From JAIBAC01 sp046331095 (GTDB lineage Bacteria; Actinomycetota; Acidimicrobiia; UBA2766): a stretch of DNA of 64,000 nucleotides. Made by a program: the position numbers and the translations under genes. The stretch is from contig JAXLRM010000007.1 of NCBI GenBank assembly GCA_046331095.1, positions 118,802 through 182,801 on the forward strand. The letters run 5' to 3'. Below the pieces are notes generated by a model. That model ran no database searches. It saw only the letters and a program-made list of their open reading frames with translations, and was not told the origin of the DNA. Shown piece after piece: positions 49,982 through 63,539 of the stretch (position 1 is its first letter; every line of letters begins with the position of its first letter).

Positions 49982-50626
49982 GTGTTCTGCCGACGTTGCG
50001 GCAGTGAGATCAGGCAGGAGTCCGCCTTCTGCGTGAAGTGCGGCGCACAACACGGAGCCGAAGCTGCGACATCGGTGCCGGCAGCCCGCGCGATCCCCAT
50101 CAGGAAGAGGGACGCCCGGAACTTGAGGTCGGGAGTGCTAGTGCTAGTTGGAGGGGGAGTCGCGGTCGCCGTCATGGTCGTTGTTGTTGCGGTGCTGGGT
50201 GCCACCGGAGGCGGCTCAGTGGAGCCCACCAGCTTCGTTGACCGTGTAGTTGGTGCCTGGGACTGCACAGATACGGGAGTCGATTACATCGAGATCGGGC
50301 GCGATGGGACATTCGAAACACGCAGTGGCGGCAGAATGGGCACGACGATCATGAAAGGGACCTGGATAGTGGACTCAGGGAGGATTCGCCTCACGCCCAC
50401 GTTAGGGGACAGGCCCAAGGGCTCCTTCGCAGTCCAAGGTGGAGGTCGCCTGTTCAGTATCCAGACGTTCGACAAGGATGGACAGGCAACGGATCCGGCA
50501 CGTGGCTGGATCGATTCCATAGCCTTCAGCGAATCTGGAAGCGTGGTGGACATAACCCTCGCCGGCCGGAGCGAGGCCCCGGGTGCGTCCGTGCAGAAGC
50601 AAGACATGCGCTGTATGCGCAGATAG
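49982..50626 (+). CDS. Zinc-ribbon membrane-anchored protein with extracellular lipocalin-like domain
   Basis: 214 residues. N-terminal zinc ribbon (MFCRRCGSE...FCVKCG), a basic stretch, one transmembrane helix (SGVLVLVGGGVAVAVMVVVVAVLG), then about 130 residues of beta-rich domain (VVGAWDCTDTGVDYIEIGRDGTFETR) resembling lipocalin-like domains that measure a ligand. Starts at GTG 49982 with gaggag before it; GTG 49976 is possible. Codon use is less GC-biased (cta, ata, aga, gtt) than in all its neighbours, hinting at foreign origin. Adjacent to the gene at 49214, 9 bp apart. Confidence 0.6.
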   Translation: MFCRRCGSEIRQESAFCVKCGAQHGAEAATSVPAARAIPIRKRDARNLRSGVLVLVGGGVAVAVMVVVVAVLGATGGGSVEPTSFVDRVVGAWDCTDTGVDYIEIGRDGTFETRSGGRMGTTIMKGTWIVDSGRIRLTPTLGDRPKGSFAVQGGGRLFSIQTFDKDGQATDPARGWIDSIAFSESGSVVDITLAGRSEAPGASVQKQDMRCMRR

Positions 50627-50637
50627 ATGGCGCTGCC

Positions 50638-50667
50638 GTTACATAGCCGATGGCCTGTTGCTACACT
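50638..50667 (+). promoter_or_regulatory. Candidate promoter of rplJL
   Basis: GTTACA (50638-50643) and TACACT (50662-50667) with an 18-bp spacer. It lies 160 bp before rplJ and would transcribe the L10 leader. Confidence 0.45.
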
Positions 50668-50827
50668 GCGGCCTTCGCCGCCCGAGACCGCAGGTCGTCG
50701 AGTAATCGCCCTCCGGGGCGCCCTGGGTAGGCAGCGTCGACGGCACCCGTGCGCGCACGGGCCGCGTCCGCCGCGCTGACCTTCGGTCGGCGCAGGAACT
50801 GGACGAGAGGCCCGCACGGAGGTGCCG
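50668..50827 (+). promoter_or_regulatory. Probable L10 leader region
   Basis: A 160-nt GC-rich untranslated stretch with several stems (for example ccctccggggcg and cgtgcgcgcacg) directly before rplJ. Bacterial rplJL transcripts usually carry an L10-binding leader here that represses translation when L10/L7/L12 is in excess. Assigned by position, not by a covariance model. Confidence 0.35.
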
Positions 50828-51367
50828 ATGACACAGCCCACATCCCGGGAGCCGCGGGCGGACAAGGTAGCGGCGGTCGAGGAGATCGCAGCCGACCTGA
50901 GCTCGGCCGAAGCCGTGTTCGTCACGGAATACCGCGGTCTCGACGTCGACGCGTTCGCGCGGCTGCGCCGCGACCTCCGGGCGAGCGGCGCCACCTGCAA
51001 GGTCGTCAAGTGCACGCTGGCGCGGCGGGCGGCAAAGAAGGCCGGCCTCGACTTCCTGGAGGACGAGCTCGCCGGTCCGGTGGCGCTGGTGTACGCCGGC
51101 GAAGAGGTGGCGGGAGCCGCCAAGGCGTTGGCCGACTTCTCCAAGGACCACGAGCAGCTCGTGATCCGCTCCGGCGTCCTCGACGGCAACGCAGTCGCCG
51201 AGGCGGACATCCGCGCCCTCGCCAAGCTGCCGAGCCGAGAGGTGATGCTCTCGGAGATCGCAGGGCTCTTCGAGGCGCCGCTGTCGCAGTTCGCAGCCCT
51301 GCTGGCTGCGCCGCTGCAGGACTTCCTCGCGCTCCAGGACGCCTTGATCGAGAAGCAATCCGCCTGA
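50828..51367 (+). CDS. rplJ: Large ribosomal subunit protein L10
   Basis: 179 residues. The conserved N-terminal KVAAVEEIAADLSSAEAVFVTEYRGLDV and KVVKCTLARRAAKKAG, with the C-terminal helix that binds L7/L12 dimers. ATG at 50828 with cggagg before it; the GTG at 50822 is a less likely start. rplL follows 34 bp downstream. Confidence 0.96.
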   Translation: MTQPTSREPRADKVAAVEEIAADLSSAEAVFVTEYRGLDVDAFARLRRDLRASGATCKVVKCTLARRAAKKAGLDFLEDELAGPVALVYAGEEVAGAAKALADFSKDHEQLVIRSGVLDGNAVAEADIRALAKLPSREVMLSEIAGLFEAPLSQFAALLAAPLQDFLALQDALIEKQSA

Positions 51368-51401
51368 CCCGACTGTTCGTAGAACCCACAAGGAGAGACC
51401 A

Positions 51402-51779
51402 ATGGCAACTGTCGACGAGATCCTCGACTCCATCGAGAAGATGACCGTGCTGGAGCTCAACGAGTTGCGCGAGAAGTTCCAGGAGCGCTTCGACGTCACC
51501 CCTGCCGCCCCCGTCGCGGTGGCGATGCCGGGAGCCGGTGGCGGCGAGGCCGCAGCCGAGGAGGAGAAGGACAGCTTCGACGTCGTCCTCACCGGAGCAG
51601 GCGACCAGAAGATCCAGGTGATCAAGGTCGTTCGCGAGATCACCAAGCTCGGCCTCAAGGAGGCCAAGGCGCTCGTCGACGGCGCGCCGAACCCCGTGGT
51701 CGAAGGTGTGTCCAAGGAAGACGCCGAGGCTGCCAAGACCAAGCTCGAGGAGGCCGGCGCCGGCGTCGAGGTCAAGTAG
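51402..51779 (+). CDS. rplL: Large ribosomal subunit protein L7/L12
   Basis: 125 residues. N-terminal dimerisation helix (EILDSIEKMTVLELNELREKF), flexible Ala/Gly hinge (AVAMPGAGGGEAAAEEEK), and the globular C-terminal domain (FDVVLTGAGDQKIQVIKVVREITKLGLKEAKALVDGAP) are canonical. aaggagag stands before the ATG. Followed by a 12-bp hairpin. Confidence 0.97.
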   Translation: MATVDEILDSIEKMTVLELNELREKFQERFDVTPAAPVAVAMPGAGGGEAAAEEEKDSFDVVLTGAGDQKIQVIKVVREITKLGLKEAKALVDGAPNPVVEGVSKEDAEAAKTKLEEAGAGVEVK

Positions 51780-51801
51780 GACCTCCTACCCAGCCTCACC
51801 G

Positions 51802-51827
51802 GAGGGCGTCCCCGCGGGGACGCCCTC
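51802..51827 (+). terminator. Hairpin terminator of rplJL
   Basis: Perfect 12-bp stem GAGGGCGTCCCC / GGGGACGCCCTC with a 2-nt loop (effectively CGCG), 22 bp after rplL. No T-tract. Confidence 0.7.
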
Positions 51828-51834
51828 GTCGCGG

Positions 51835-51962
51835 TTGGGCCCTTTCCGAACGCGGGCGATCTGTCCCGCTGGCGGGCCGTCTTGCCCGCGTTTGGGGGTT
51901 GGGCCCTTTCCGAACGCGGGCGATCTGTCCCGCTGGCGGGCCGTCTTGCCCGCGTTTGGGGT
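51835..51962. repeat. Two-copy 64-bp tandem repeat
   Basis: Copies 51835-51898 and 51899-51962 are almost identical. Each contains aacgcgggc ... gcccgcgtt as an inverted repeat, with a second internal stem cccgctggcggg. The end gcccgcgtttgg is shared with the five-copy array at 799-1133. The rest of the 468-bp rplL-rpoB gap (51963-52170) shows no gene or other structure that I recognise. Confidence 0.85.
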
Positions 51963-52170
51963 CTCGTCGGGGCGGGAAGCGCCGCGCGTCACATCAGATC
52001 GTTGACGATCATCCGGACGCGGCGTACCCTGGCGGGACACTGCGAGCGGGTCACCGTATGCGACCCACTCTCACGCAGCGAAGCGAGGAACCGCTCTGGC
52101 ACGCGCCTTCCCCAGCAAGAGCGTGCAAGCGCCGGGTGAGCCAAGTGGCCCGGCGAGCCTCGCGCGCCAC

Positions 52171-52198
52171 TTGACCGGAACGACTTCCTGACTATACT
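52171..52198 (+). promoter_or_regulatory. rpoBC promoter
   Basis: TTGACC (52171-52176) and TATACT (52193-52198) with a 16-bp spacer, 49 bp before the rpoB start. The best sigma70-type promoter in the window; together with the terminator after rplL it suggests rpoBC is its own unit. Confidence 0.75.
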
Positions 52199-52247
52199 GA
52201 TCCTTCGGCCCTGGTCCTCCCCTGTCTCGCGAAGGATGTGAGCTCCC

Positions 52248-55200
52248 TTGGCGACTCTGACGCGCCCTCTCACGCGTGATCGCGTCTCCTTCACCACCAT
52301 CGAGGAAGTACTCCCGGTACCAGATCTTCTCGCAGTACAGAAGGCGTCGTTCGACTGGTTCGTGAACGCGGGCCTCGCCGACACACTGCGCGAGGTCTCT
52401 CCCATCGAGGACTACTCGGGCAACCTGATCCTCGAGTTCGTCGATCACGAGTTCGAGGAGCCCAAGCACTCCATAGAGGAGTGCCGCGAGCGGGACATGC
52501 AGTACGGCAGCCCGCTCTTCGTGACTGCCCGATTCGGCAACCGCGAGACCGGCGAGATCAAGGAACAGCGTGTGTTCATGGGCGAGTTCCCGCTCATGAC
52601 GCCGTCGGGGACCTTCATCATCAACGGCACCGAGAAGGTCGTCGTCAGCCAGCTCGTGCGCAGTCCGGGCATCTACTTCGACCAAAGTCCCGACAAGACG
52701 AGCGAGAAGCTCCTCTTCGGCGCCAAGGTCATCCCAGCCCGCGGCGCGTGGCTCGAGTTCGACACCGACAAGCGCAACACGTGCGGGGTCCGCGTCGACC
52801 GCAAGCGGCGCCAGCTCGTGACCGTGCTGCTGCGCGCCCTCGACTTCGGTGACGTCGACCTCACCACCGACGAGGCGATCCTCGACTACTTCGACGGCGC
52901 AGCCTGCATCCAGGCGTCCCTCGACCGTGACACGACCACGACGCGCGAAGAGGCGCTGATAGAGATCTACAGGCGCCTGCGCCCGGGCGAGCCGCCATCG
53001 GTCGAATCAGCCCGCGGCCTGCTCGAGCAGCTCTTCTTCTCCTCCAAGCGCTACGACCTCTCCCGCGTCGGCCGCTACAAGGCGAACCAGAAGTTCGACC
53101 GTCCCGACAAGACCGGCCCCCACGTTCTCACGCCCGAAGACGTCCTCAAGACCGTCAAGTACCTCGTCGGCCTCTGGCAACAGGATCAGGGCCTGGCCGA
53201 GGGGTACACCACCGACGACATCGACCACTTCGGGAACCGGCGCATCCGCGCGGTCGGCGAGCTGATCCAGAACCAGGTGCGCATCGGCCTCACACGTATG
53301 GAGCGCGTGGTCCGCGAGCGGATGACGACCCAGGAGGTCGAGGCGATCACGCCGACCACCCTGATCAACATCCGCCCGCTCACGGCGGCGCTCAAGGAGT
53401 TCTTCGGCACGAGCCAGCTCTGCCAGCTCTACGACCAGACCAACAGCCTCACCGGCCTCACCCACAAGCGCCGCCTGTCCGCGCTCGGCCCCGGTGGCCT
53501 CTCGCGCGAGCGGGCGGGCTTCGAGGTACGTGACGTCCACACCTCCCACTACGGCCGCATGTGCCCGATCGAGACACCGGAAGGCCCGAACATCGGCCTC
53601 ATCGGTTCGCTCGCCACGTACGCGCGTATCAACGACTACGGCTTCATCGAGACGCCCTACCGCAAGGTGGGAGGGGGCAAGGTCTCCGACGAGATCGAGT
53701 ACCTCGACGCTCACCGCGAGTCCCGGTACACGATTGCCCAGGCGAACGCCGAGATCGACTCCAAGACGTCGAAGTTCGTGAACGAGCGTGTCCTCGCCCG
53801 CCGTGGTGGCGAGGTCGAGTACGTCCTCGCCACCGAGATCGACTACATGGACGTGTCACCACGCCAGATCGTGTCGGTCTCGACGGCGTGCATCCCGTTC
53901 CTCGAACACGACGACGCCAACCGCGCGCTCATGGGCTCGAACATGCAGCGCCAAGCAGTTCCGCTCCTGCGGGTCGAGGCGCCCTTCATCGGCACGGGCA
54001 TGGAGTCGGTCGCTGCGGTCGACTCCGGCGACGTCGTCGTCGCCGACGAGGACGCGACCGTGGTCGAGGTCAGCGGCGACCGCGTGGTCCTCGAGGGCGC
54101 GAAGTCCAAGACGCGCAAGACCTACCGCCTCATGAAGTTCCGGCGCTCGAACCAGTCGACGTGTTTCAACCAGAAGCCGCTCGTCGTCGAGGGCCAGAAG
54201 GTCAAGGCGGGCGACATCATCGCCGACGGCCCCAACACCGACACGGGCGAGCTCGCCCTCGGCAAGAACCTTCTCGTCGCCTTCATGACCTTCGAGGGCC
54301 ACACCTTCGAGGACGCGATCGTGCTCAGCGAGCGCCTCGTCAAGGACGACGTCCTCACGTCGGTCCACATCGAGCAGTACGAGATGGAGGCCCGGGACAC
54401 GAAGCTGGGTGAGGAGGAGATCACCCGCGACATCCCCAACGTGAGCGAGGAGGTCCTGCGCGACCTCGACGAGCGCGGCATCATCCGTATCGGCGCCGAG
54501 GTCGGTGCCGGCGACTACCTCGTCGGCAAGGTCACGCCGAAGGGCGAGACCGAGCTCACGCCCGAGGAGCGCCTCCTGCGCGCGATTTTCGGCGAGAAGG
54601 CCCGCGAGGTGCGCGACACGTCCCTCAAGGTCCCTCACGGCGAGTGGGGCAAGGTCATCGACGTCCGCGTGTACAGCCGCGAGGACAACGCCGACCTCAA
54701 TCCCGGCGTCAACAAGCTCGTCCGCGTGTTCGTGGCGCAGAAGCGCAAGATCAGCGTCGGTGACAAGCTCGCGGGTCGTCACGGCAACAAGGGTGTGATC
54801 GCCAAGATCATGCCCGAGGCCGACATGCCGTTCCTGTCCGACGGCACACCCGTCGACATCATCCTGTCGCCCCTCGGTGTCCCGACTCGTATGAACGTCG
54901 GGCAGGTGCTCGAGACGCTGCTCGGCTGGGCCGCCCGGACCGGGTGGGAGGACGGCCCCGCGCCGGCGCCCTCGAACGGCCGCCGCAAGATCTCGCCGCG
55001 ACGTGACCCGGCTGCCTGGATCGCCTCGCCCGTCTTCGACGGTGCCCACTGGACCGACGACGAGGAGAAGGTCGTCGGCGTCGACCTGACCACGGGCAAG
55101 CCGCACCCCTCGATCCAGGGGCTGCTGCGCACCTCGCGTCCTACCCACGGAGACGTGCGCCTCGTCGGCCAGGACGGCAAGGCCACCCTCTACGACGGTC

Positions 55201-55693
55201 GCTCGGGCGAACCGTACGACCACCCGATCGCGGTGGGCTACATGTACATCCTGAAGCTGCTGCACCTCGTCGACGACAAGATCCACGCCCGTTCGACGGG
55301 GCCGTACTCGATGATCACCCAGCAGCCGCTCGGGGGGAAAGCCCAGTTCGGTGGCCAGCGCTTCGGCGAAATGGAGGTCTGGGCGCTCGAGGCATACGGT
55401 GCCGCCCACTGCCTCCAGGAGCTGCTCACGATCAAGTCCGACGACGTGCTCGGCCGCGTGAAGGTGTACGAGGCGATCGTCAAGGGCGAGAACATCCCCG
55501 AGCCCGGGCTGCCGGAGTCGTTCAAGGTGCTCGTCAAGGAGATGCAGTCGCTCTGTCTCAACGTCGAGGTGCTCTCACGTGAGGGCCACGAGATCGAGAT
55601 GCAGAACTACGAGGAGGACGCGTTCCGCACCGCCGAGGAGCTCGGCATCGACATCTCGCGACCCGAGCGCAGCGAGGCCGAGGAGGCCGCCCG

Positions 55694-55697
<4 letters not shown>
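52248..55697 (+). CDS. rpoB: DNA-directed RNA polymerase subunit beta
   Basis: 1149 residues. All main regions are present: the fork loop and rifampicin pocket around residues 385-410 (FFGTSQLCQLYDQTN, THKRRLSALGPGGL), GRMCPIETPEGPNIGLIG, KLAGRHGNKGVI, and GGQRFGEMEVWALEAYGA. The start is a TTG at 52248 with gaaggatg before it; no ATG fits. In the rifampicin-resistance region several usually invariant residues differ (see finding): E. coli S512, F514, M515, N518 and P520 are C, L, Y, T and S here, while Q513, D516, H526 and S531 are kept. The stop overlaps the rpoC ATG (ATGA). Confidence 0.97.
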
Positions 55698-59593
<3,896 letters not shown>

Positions 59594-59702
59594 CCGCCTC
59601 GACGCAACCGGCTGACGCCGTCGCCCCGGAGGGGCCGGCATTGCCCCAACCGGGGTATACAAGTATCGTCTCGCTGCCGGTGGCGTTCGAAGGTGGGACG
59701 AT

Positions 59703-60203
59703 TTGGCAAGCGCACTCCGCCGCTCGTGGGCCTTGGCGGCCGCCTTGACGGCAGCCCTCGGCATGTCAGCGTGCAGCAGCGGAGCTGCACCCGAGGCATC
59801 ACCTGTCGCTGCGCACGCCAACGTCGACGTCGTCGACGGCTGGCGTAGGGGGTGGGAGCCCGCTGCCGCGAGTTTCTGGGACCAGGTGGGAGCGTGGGAG
59901 AAGGCCGAGGGCACGCCGTCGGAACCGGCATCAGGTGGTGCCGGCGCTGCCGAGACGGCAGCCGCTCCGGGAATCGTTGCTGCCGCGAATGCCTGGTTGC
60001 AGGCAATTCCGGCCGCCGACCTGCCCGGTGACGTAACGGCGCTGGCGGCTCAACTCACGGACCGTCTCGACGCGGTCAGGGGCACCTGGAAGAAGATCGA
60101 AGCCTGCGGCGGGGACTCCGGTTGCATCGTGGCCCTCGTCGCCGGCGCCCGGCTCGAACTCCTCGATCTCCGCAGCGCCCAGTTCGACCTCCGTCCCCGC
60201 TGA
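59703..60203 (+). CDS. Small secreted lipoprotein, unknown function
   Basis: 166 residues. Signal peptide with RR, a hydrophobic core (ALAAALTAALG) and a lipobox MSAC with the acylated Cys at 24, so it is probably anchored outside the membrane. The mature part is Ala-rich and helical (WLQAIPAADLPGDVTALAAQLTDRLDAV) and has two further Cys (EACGGDSGC) that could form a disulfide. The TTG at 59703 is the only start giving a full signal peptide. It follows rpoC by 109 bp. No family recognised. Confidence 0.65.
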   Translation: MASALRRSWALAAALTAALGMSACSSGAAPEASPVAAHANVDVVDGWRRGWEPAAASFWDQVGAWEKAEGTPSEPASGGAGAAETAAAPGIVAAANAWLQAIPAADLPGDVTALAAQLTDRLDAVRGTWKKIEACGGDSGCIVALVAGARLELLDLRSAQFDLRPR

Positions 60204-60245
60204 GCCCGAGTCACGGGAGACCCCCGTTCGTGGTCGGCTCGGTTC

Positions 60246-61475
60246 TCAGTTCGCCGCGTCGTTCAGGGCAACACCGGTGTCCAGGAGCCGTCGGACGTCC
60301 ACCGGGCCTGGGCGCAGGAGCACACGCCTGAGATCCTCGACGACGTCCCAGGTGTTGACGGCGATCGCAGCGGTGGGCACCCCGCCGCTGTGCCAGAACG
60401 CGATGAACGCCCCGTCGTCGGGATGTCCCCTGATCGCGAGCTCGTCGGTAGCTTCGTGGTGTCCCACGTACTCGAAGCCGAGGTCGTACTGGTCGGAGAA
60501 GAAGTACGGCAGCCGGTCGTACTCGACGTCGGAGCCGGCAGCGTTGGCGCCTGCAGCGCTGCCCTGATGCATGGCATTGGCCCAGTGCTCGACGCGCATC
60601 TGCCTGCGGTAGCGGGGATGCCACGCGTTGGCGACGTCACCCGCCGCGTACACGCCCGGCACGCTGGCACGCAGGTGCGCGTCGACTGTGATGCCGTCGT
60701 CGACGGCGAGCCCGGCTGCGGTGGCGAGCGCCACACGGGGTACCACGCCAACGGCCAGGAGCACCGCATCGGCTTCCTCGATCGTGCCGTCGGTGAGGGC
60801 TACGCCCTCGACCGCCTCGGTCCCACGGATCCGGTCGACCACGGATCCCATACGCAACTCGACGCCGTGATCGGCGTGCAGGGCGGCGATCACGTCCCCG
60901 AGGCGTCGCCCGAGCACACGGTGCAGTGGCGTCGGCCCCGGATCGACCAGCACGACCTCGGCGCCTATCTGGCGTGCGGACGCTGCCACTTCCGAACCGA
61001 TCCAGCCCGCGCCCACGACGGCCACACGGGCAGCGTCGCGAATCGCGTCACCGAGGCGGACCGAATCGTCGAGAGAGCGCAGGTAGTGCACACCGTCGAG
61101 CTCCGCGCCGGGGATGTCGAGCCGCCGCGGTTCGGCGCCGGTCGCGAGAACAGCATCCGTGAACTCGATGCCGTCGCCACCGTCGAGGCCGATCCGGCGA
61201 CTCCTCGTGTCGAGGTCCGTGACCGCGCGACCGGTGACGACCTCGATGTCGCGGGCCCGGTAGAGCTCCGGTGTGTCGACCTGTGCCGACGCGGGGGTCG
61301 CTTCTCCGCGGAGAACGGCCTTCGACAGCGGCGGACGCTCGTAGGGGAGCCTGTCCTCCTCGCCGACGATGACGACACGGCCGTCGAAACCTGCGTCGCG
61401 GGCGCCGTGGGCCGCCCTGGCTCCGGCGAGGCCGCCGCCCACGATGACGAGAGTCTGCGCTGTGCGCGAGGCCAT
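60246..61475 (-). CDS. FAD/NAD(P)-dependent oxidoreductase (ferredoxin/rubredoxin reductase type)
   Basis: 409 residues. N-terminal FAD-binding VIVGGGLAGARAAHGARDAG, then YERPPLSKAVLRGE, the NAD(P)-binding VAVVGAGWIGSEVAASARQIGAEVVLVD, the second FAD motif VPGVYAAGDVAN, and a C-terminal Reductase_C domain (YFFSDQYDLGFEYVG). This is the pattern of reductases that feed cytochromes P450 or Rieske oxygenases through a ferredoxin. No ferredoxin or oxygenase gene is adjacent. ATG at 61475. Confidence 0.9.
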   Translation of the reverse strand: MASRTAQTLVIVGGGLAGARAAHGARDAGFDGRVVIVGEEDRLPYERPPLSKAVLRGEATPASAQVDTPELYRARDIEVVTGRAVTDLDTRSRRIGLDGGDGIEFTDAVLATGAEPRRLDIPGAELDGVHYLRSLDDSVRLGDAIRDAARVAVVGAGWIGSEVAASARQIGAEVVLVDPGPTPLHRVLGRRLGDVIAALHADHGVELRMGSVVDRIRGTEAVEGVALTDGTIEEADAVLLAVGVVPRVALATAAGLAVDDGITVDAHLRASVPGVYAAGDVANAWHPRYRRQMRVEHWANAMHQGSAAGANAAGSDVEYDRLPYFFSDQYDLGFEYVGHHEATDELAIRGHPDDGAFIAFWHSGGVPTAAIAVNTWDVVEDLRRVLLRPGPVDVRRLLDTGVALNDAAN

Positions 61476-61712
61476 CTTCGAGCTCCAGGTTCGACCGCCC
61501 GGGGACGTTGGGTGCACATTACCCATCGGGCGAGGGATGGAGTCGGTAGCCGGTGCCAGGCAGGTCAGCGGACCCGTGAGGCAACTGGCGGGCTCCCGTA
61601 GGTGATCGCACGCGCCGCCGCCTTCTTGTCCCGGTGGTCCACCAAGGGCAGTTCGGGGACACCGGACCCGGGCTCAGCGGGCAGCCCGTGGGCGTCGGGT
61701 GGCCCGGATTCC

Positions 61713-61718
61713 TATAGT
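61713..61718 (+). promoter_or_regulatory. Candidate -10 element with leaderless start
   Basis: TATAGT ends 8 bp before the GTG at 61727, so transcription would begin at or next to the start codon. Leaderless genes are common in actinobacteria. Confidence 0.45.
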
Positions 61719-61726
61719 GCGAGACC

Positions 61727-62602
61727 GTGAAGTGGACAGTGGCGTTTCCCATGTTCCCACCCGAGCACCTCGTGCCGATGGCGCGGGCGGCCGAGGACGC
61801 CGGCTTCGACACGATCGCCGTACCCGACTCGGTCTTCTACCCCGAGCAGGTCTCCGCCGACTACCCGTACACGCCCGACGGCGGGCGCTTCTGGGCACCC
61901 GAGACGCCTTTCGTGGATCCATTCGTCGCGATCTCGGCGATGGCAGCCGTGACCGAACGGATCCGCTTCGTCACGAACGTCCTCAAGCTGCCGATCCGCG
62001 ACCCACTGCTCGTGTGCAAGCAGCTCACGTCGATGGCGGCGCTCTCGGCCAACAGGGTCGCGATCGGGGTGGGACTCTCGTGGATCCCCGAGGAGTTCGC
62101 CTGGACCCGCACCGACATGGGCACCCGCGGCAAGCGTGCGGACGAGATGATCGAGATCATCAGGCTGTTGTGCCGCGGCGAGGGACCCGAGTTCGCCGAG
62201 TACCACGGCCGCTTCTACGACTTCGACCGGCTCATGATGTCGCCTGTGCCGACCGAGGCGGTCAAGGTCTACGTCGGCGGGCTGTCCGAACCCGGTTTGC
62301 GCCGTGCGGCCCGGCTCGGGGACGGATGGATCTCGGTGCAGAACACCGAGGCCGAGATCACCGAGGCTTGCCGCGACCTCGCCGGGTACCGCGCCGAGTA
62401 CGGGCGCGGCAACGACTCGTTCGAGGTCAACGCCCTCTGCATCGATGCCTTCGACCTCGACGCGTACCACCGCCTGGCGGACGCGGGCGTCACCGAACTG
62501 CAGGCCGTGCCGTGGTACTTCACGGGCCGGGATCCCGACGACCTCGATGTCAGGATCGAGTCCGTGTACAAGTTCGCCCGTGACGTCATCGCCGCGTTCT
62601 GA
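61727..62602 (+). CDS. LLM class F420-dependent oxidoreductase
   Basis: 291 residues, luciferase-like TIM barrel. Begins MKWTVAFPMFPPEHLVPMARAAEDAGFDTIAVPD; then VTERIRFVTNVLKLPIRDPLLVCKQLTSMAALSANRVAIGVGLSW and KVYVGGLSEPGLRRAARLGDGWI, all typical of the F420-dependent (MSMEG-type) branch. F420 use is inferred from family, not proven. GTG start at 61727, probably leaderless. The substrate is unknown. Confidence 0.87.
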   Translation: MKWTVAFPMFPPEHLVPMARAAEDAGFDTIAVPDSVFYPEQVSADYPYTPDGGRFWAPETPFVDPFVAISAMAAVTERIRFVTNVLKLPIRDPLLVCKQLTSMAALSANRVAIGVGLSWIPEEFAWTRTDMGTRGKRADEMIEIIRLLCRGEGPEFAEYHGRFYDFDRLMMSPVPTEAVKVYVGGLSEPGLRRAARLGDGWISVQNTEAEITEACRDLAGYRAEYGRGNDSFEVNALCIDAFDLDAYHRLADAGVTELQAVPWYFTGRDPDDLDVRIESVYKFARDVIAAF

Positions 62603-62614
62603 CCGCGACCGCCG

Positions 62615-63520
62615 TCAGCCCCGTGAGGATTCGGAGTCGCAGGGGACGTGGCGACCCAAGAAGTCGATCTGGTCCGCGACGGCCTCCTCGAATCCAGCAC
62701 CGACGTAGATGTCGAAATGACCACGGTCGTAGAGGCGGACCTCGCCGCGGGGCGCCTCGGCGCAGTGGCGCAGGGTCGCCGGCGCCGGTGCGACGCTGTC
62801 GGCCTCGCAGACGCAGAACAGGACCGGGCAGCGCACGGCAGCGGTGTGACGGCCCGGGCTGTACCCCATGATCTCGACCGCGGAGCGAGCGGCCACCTCG
62901 TTGGGGAAAGACGCCCCTTCGGGCACGAGCGCCAGGTACCCCGGCTCCACGTCGGGCGCCGACATGAGGGCTGCCGAGCCCGGCACGCCCACGATCGCGA
63001 CCGCGACCGGTTCCCAGCCCATACGAGCCGCGACGAGGTCGCGCAGGACGCGCGTGCCGACCTTGGCCGCGCTGCGAAGGTCGGCCGCACGCATCGAGGC
63101 AGCGCCGTCGGTGAACGGGCACTGGCTCACGACGGCGACGACGCCGTGGTCGCGGGCCGCCAACTCCAGGACGTGTCCTCCGCTGAACGACGTCCCCCAG
63201 AGAATCACCCGGTCCGCGTCGACGTCGGGACGGCTACGCGCGTACGCGATTGCGGCGCGCCAGTCCTCGAGCTGGCGTCGCACCGACACCACCTGGCGCG
63301 GCTCGCCCCCGCTCGCACCGAAGTGGCGGTAGTCGAAGACGAGGCATGCGTATCCCTCTGCGCGGAAGCGCTCGGCGTAGGCGTCGAGACGCAGCTCGCG
63401 GACACCGCCGAGGCCGTGAGCCATCACGATCACGGGTCCGGGCCGGTCCGAGTCCGCGAGGTAGAGCCACGCGGCGCATTCCACGCCCCCCGAAGGAAAG
63501 CCGACGTCGAGACGGTCCAC
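62615..63520 (-). CDS. Alpha/beta hydrolase family protein
   Basis: 301 residues. Oxyanion region MAHGLGGVRELRLDAYAERF, nucleophile elbow GTSFSGGHVLELAARD (GxSxG), and catalytic His in YDRGHFDIY; the Asp is probably in VCEADSVAP. It resembles the DUF-type hydrolases related to X-Pro dipeptidyl-peptidase-like esterases. GTG start at 63520. Stands 19 bp after the acyl-CoA synthetase gene on the same strand, so probably co-transcribed with it. The substrate is unknown. Confidence 0.85.
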   Translation of the reverse strand: MDRLDVGFPSGGVECAAWLYLADSDRPGPVIVMAHGLGGVRELRLDAYAERFRAEGYACLVFDYRHFGASGGEPRQVVSVRRQLEDWRAAIAYARSRPDVDADRVILWGTSFSGGHVLELAARDHGVVAVVSQCPFTDGAASMRAADLRSAAKVGTRVLRDLVAARMGWEPVAVAIVGVPGSAALMSAPDVEPGYLALVPEGASFPNEVAARSAVEIMGYSPGRHTAAVRCPVLFCVCEADSVAPAPATLRHCAEAPRGEVRLYDRGHFDIYVGAGFEEAVADQIDFLGRHVPCDSESSRG

Positions 63521-63539
63521 CGTCAGGTCCCCCTGGTGC

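Noticed and set aside
53856..55409. Long antisense frames in rpoB and rpoC (517-544 codons)
   Set aside because: Mirror of third-position GC bias in long conserved genes; no homology-like pattern.
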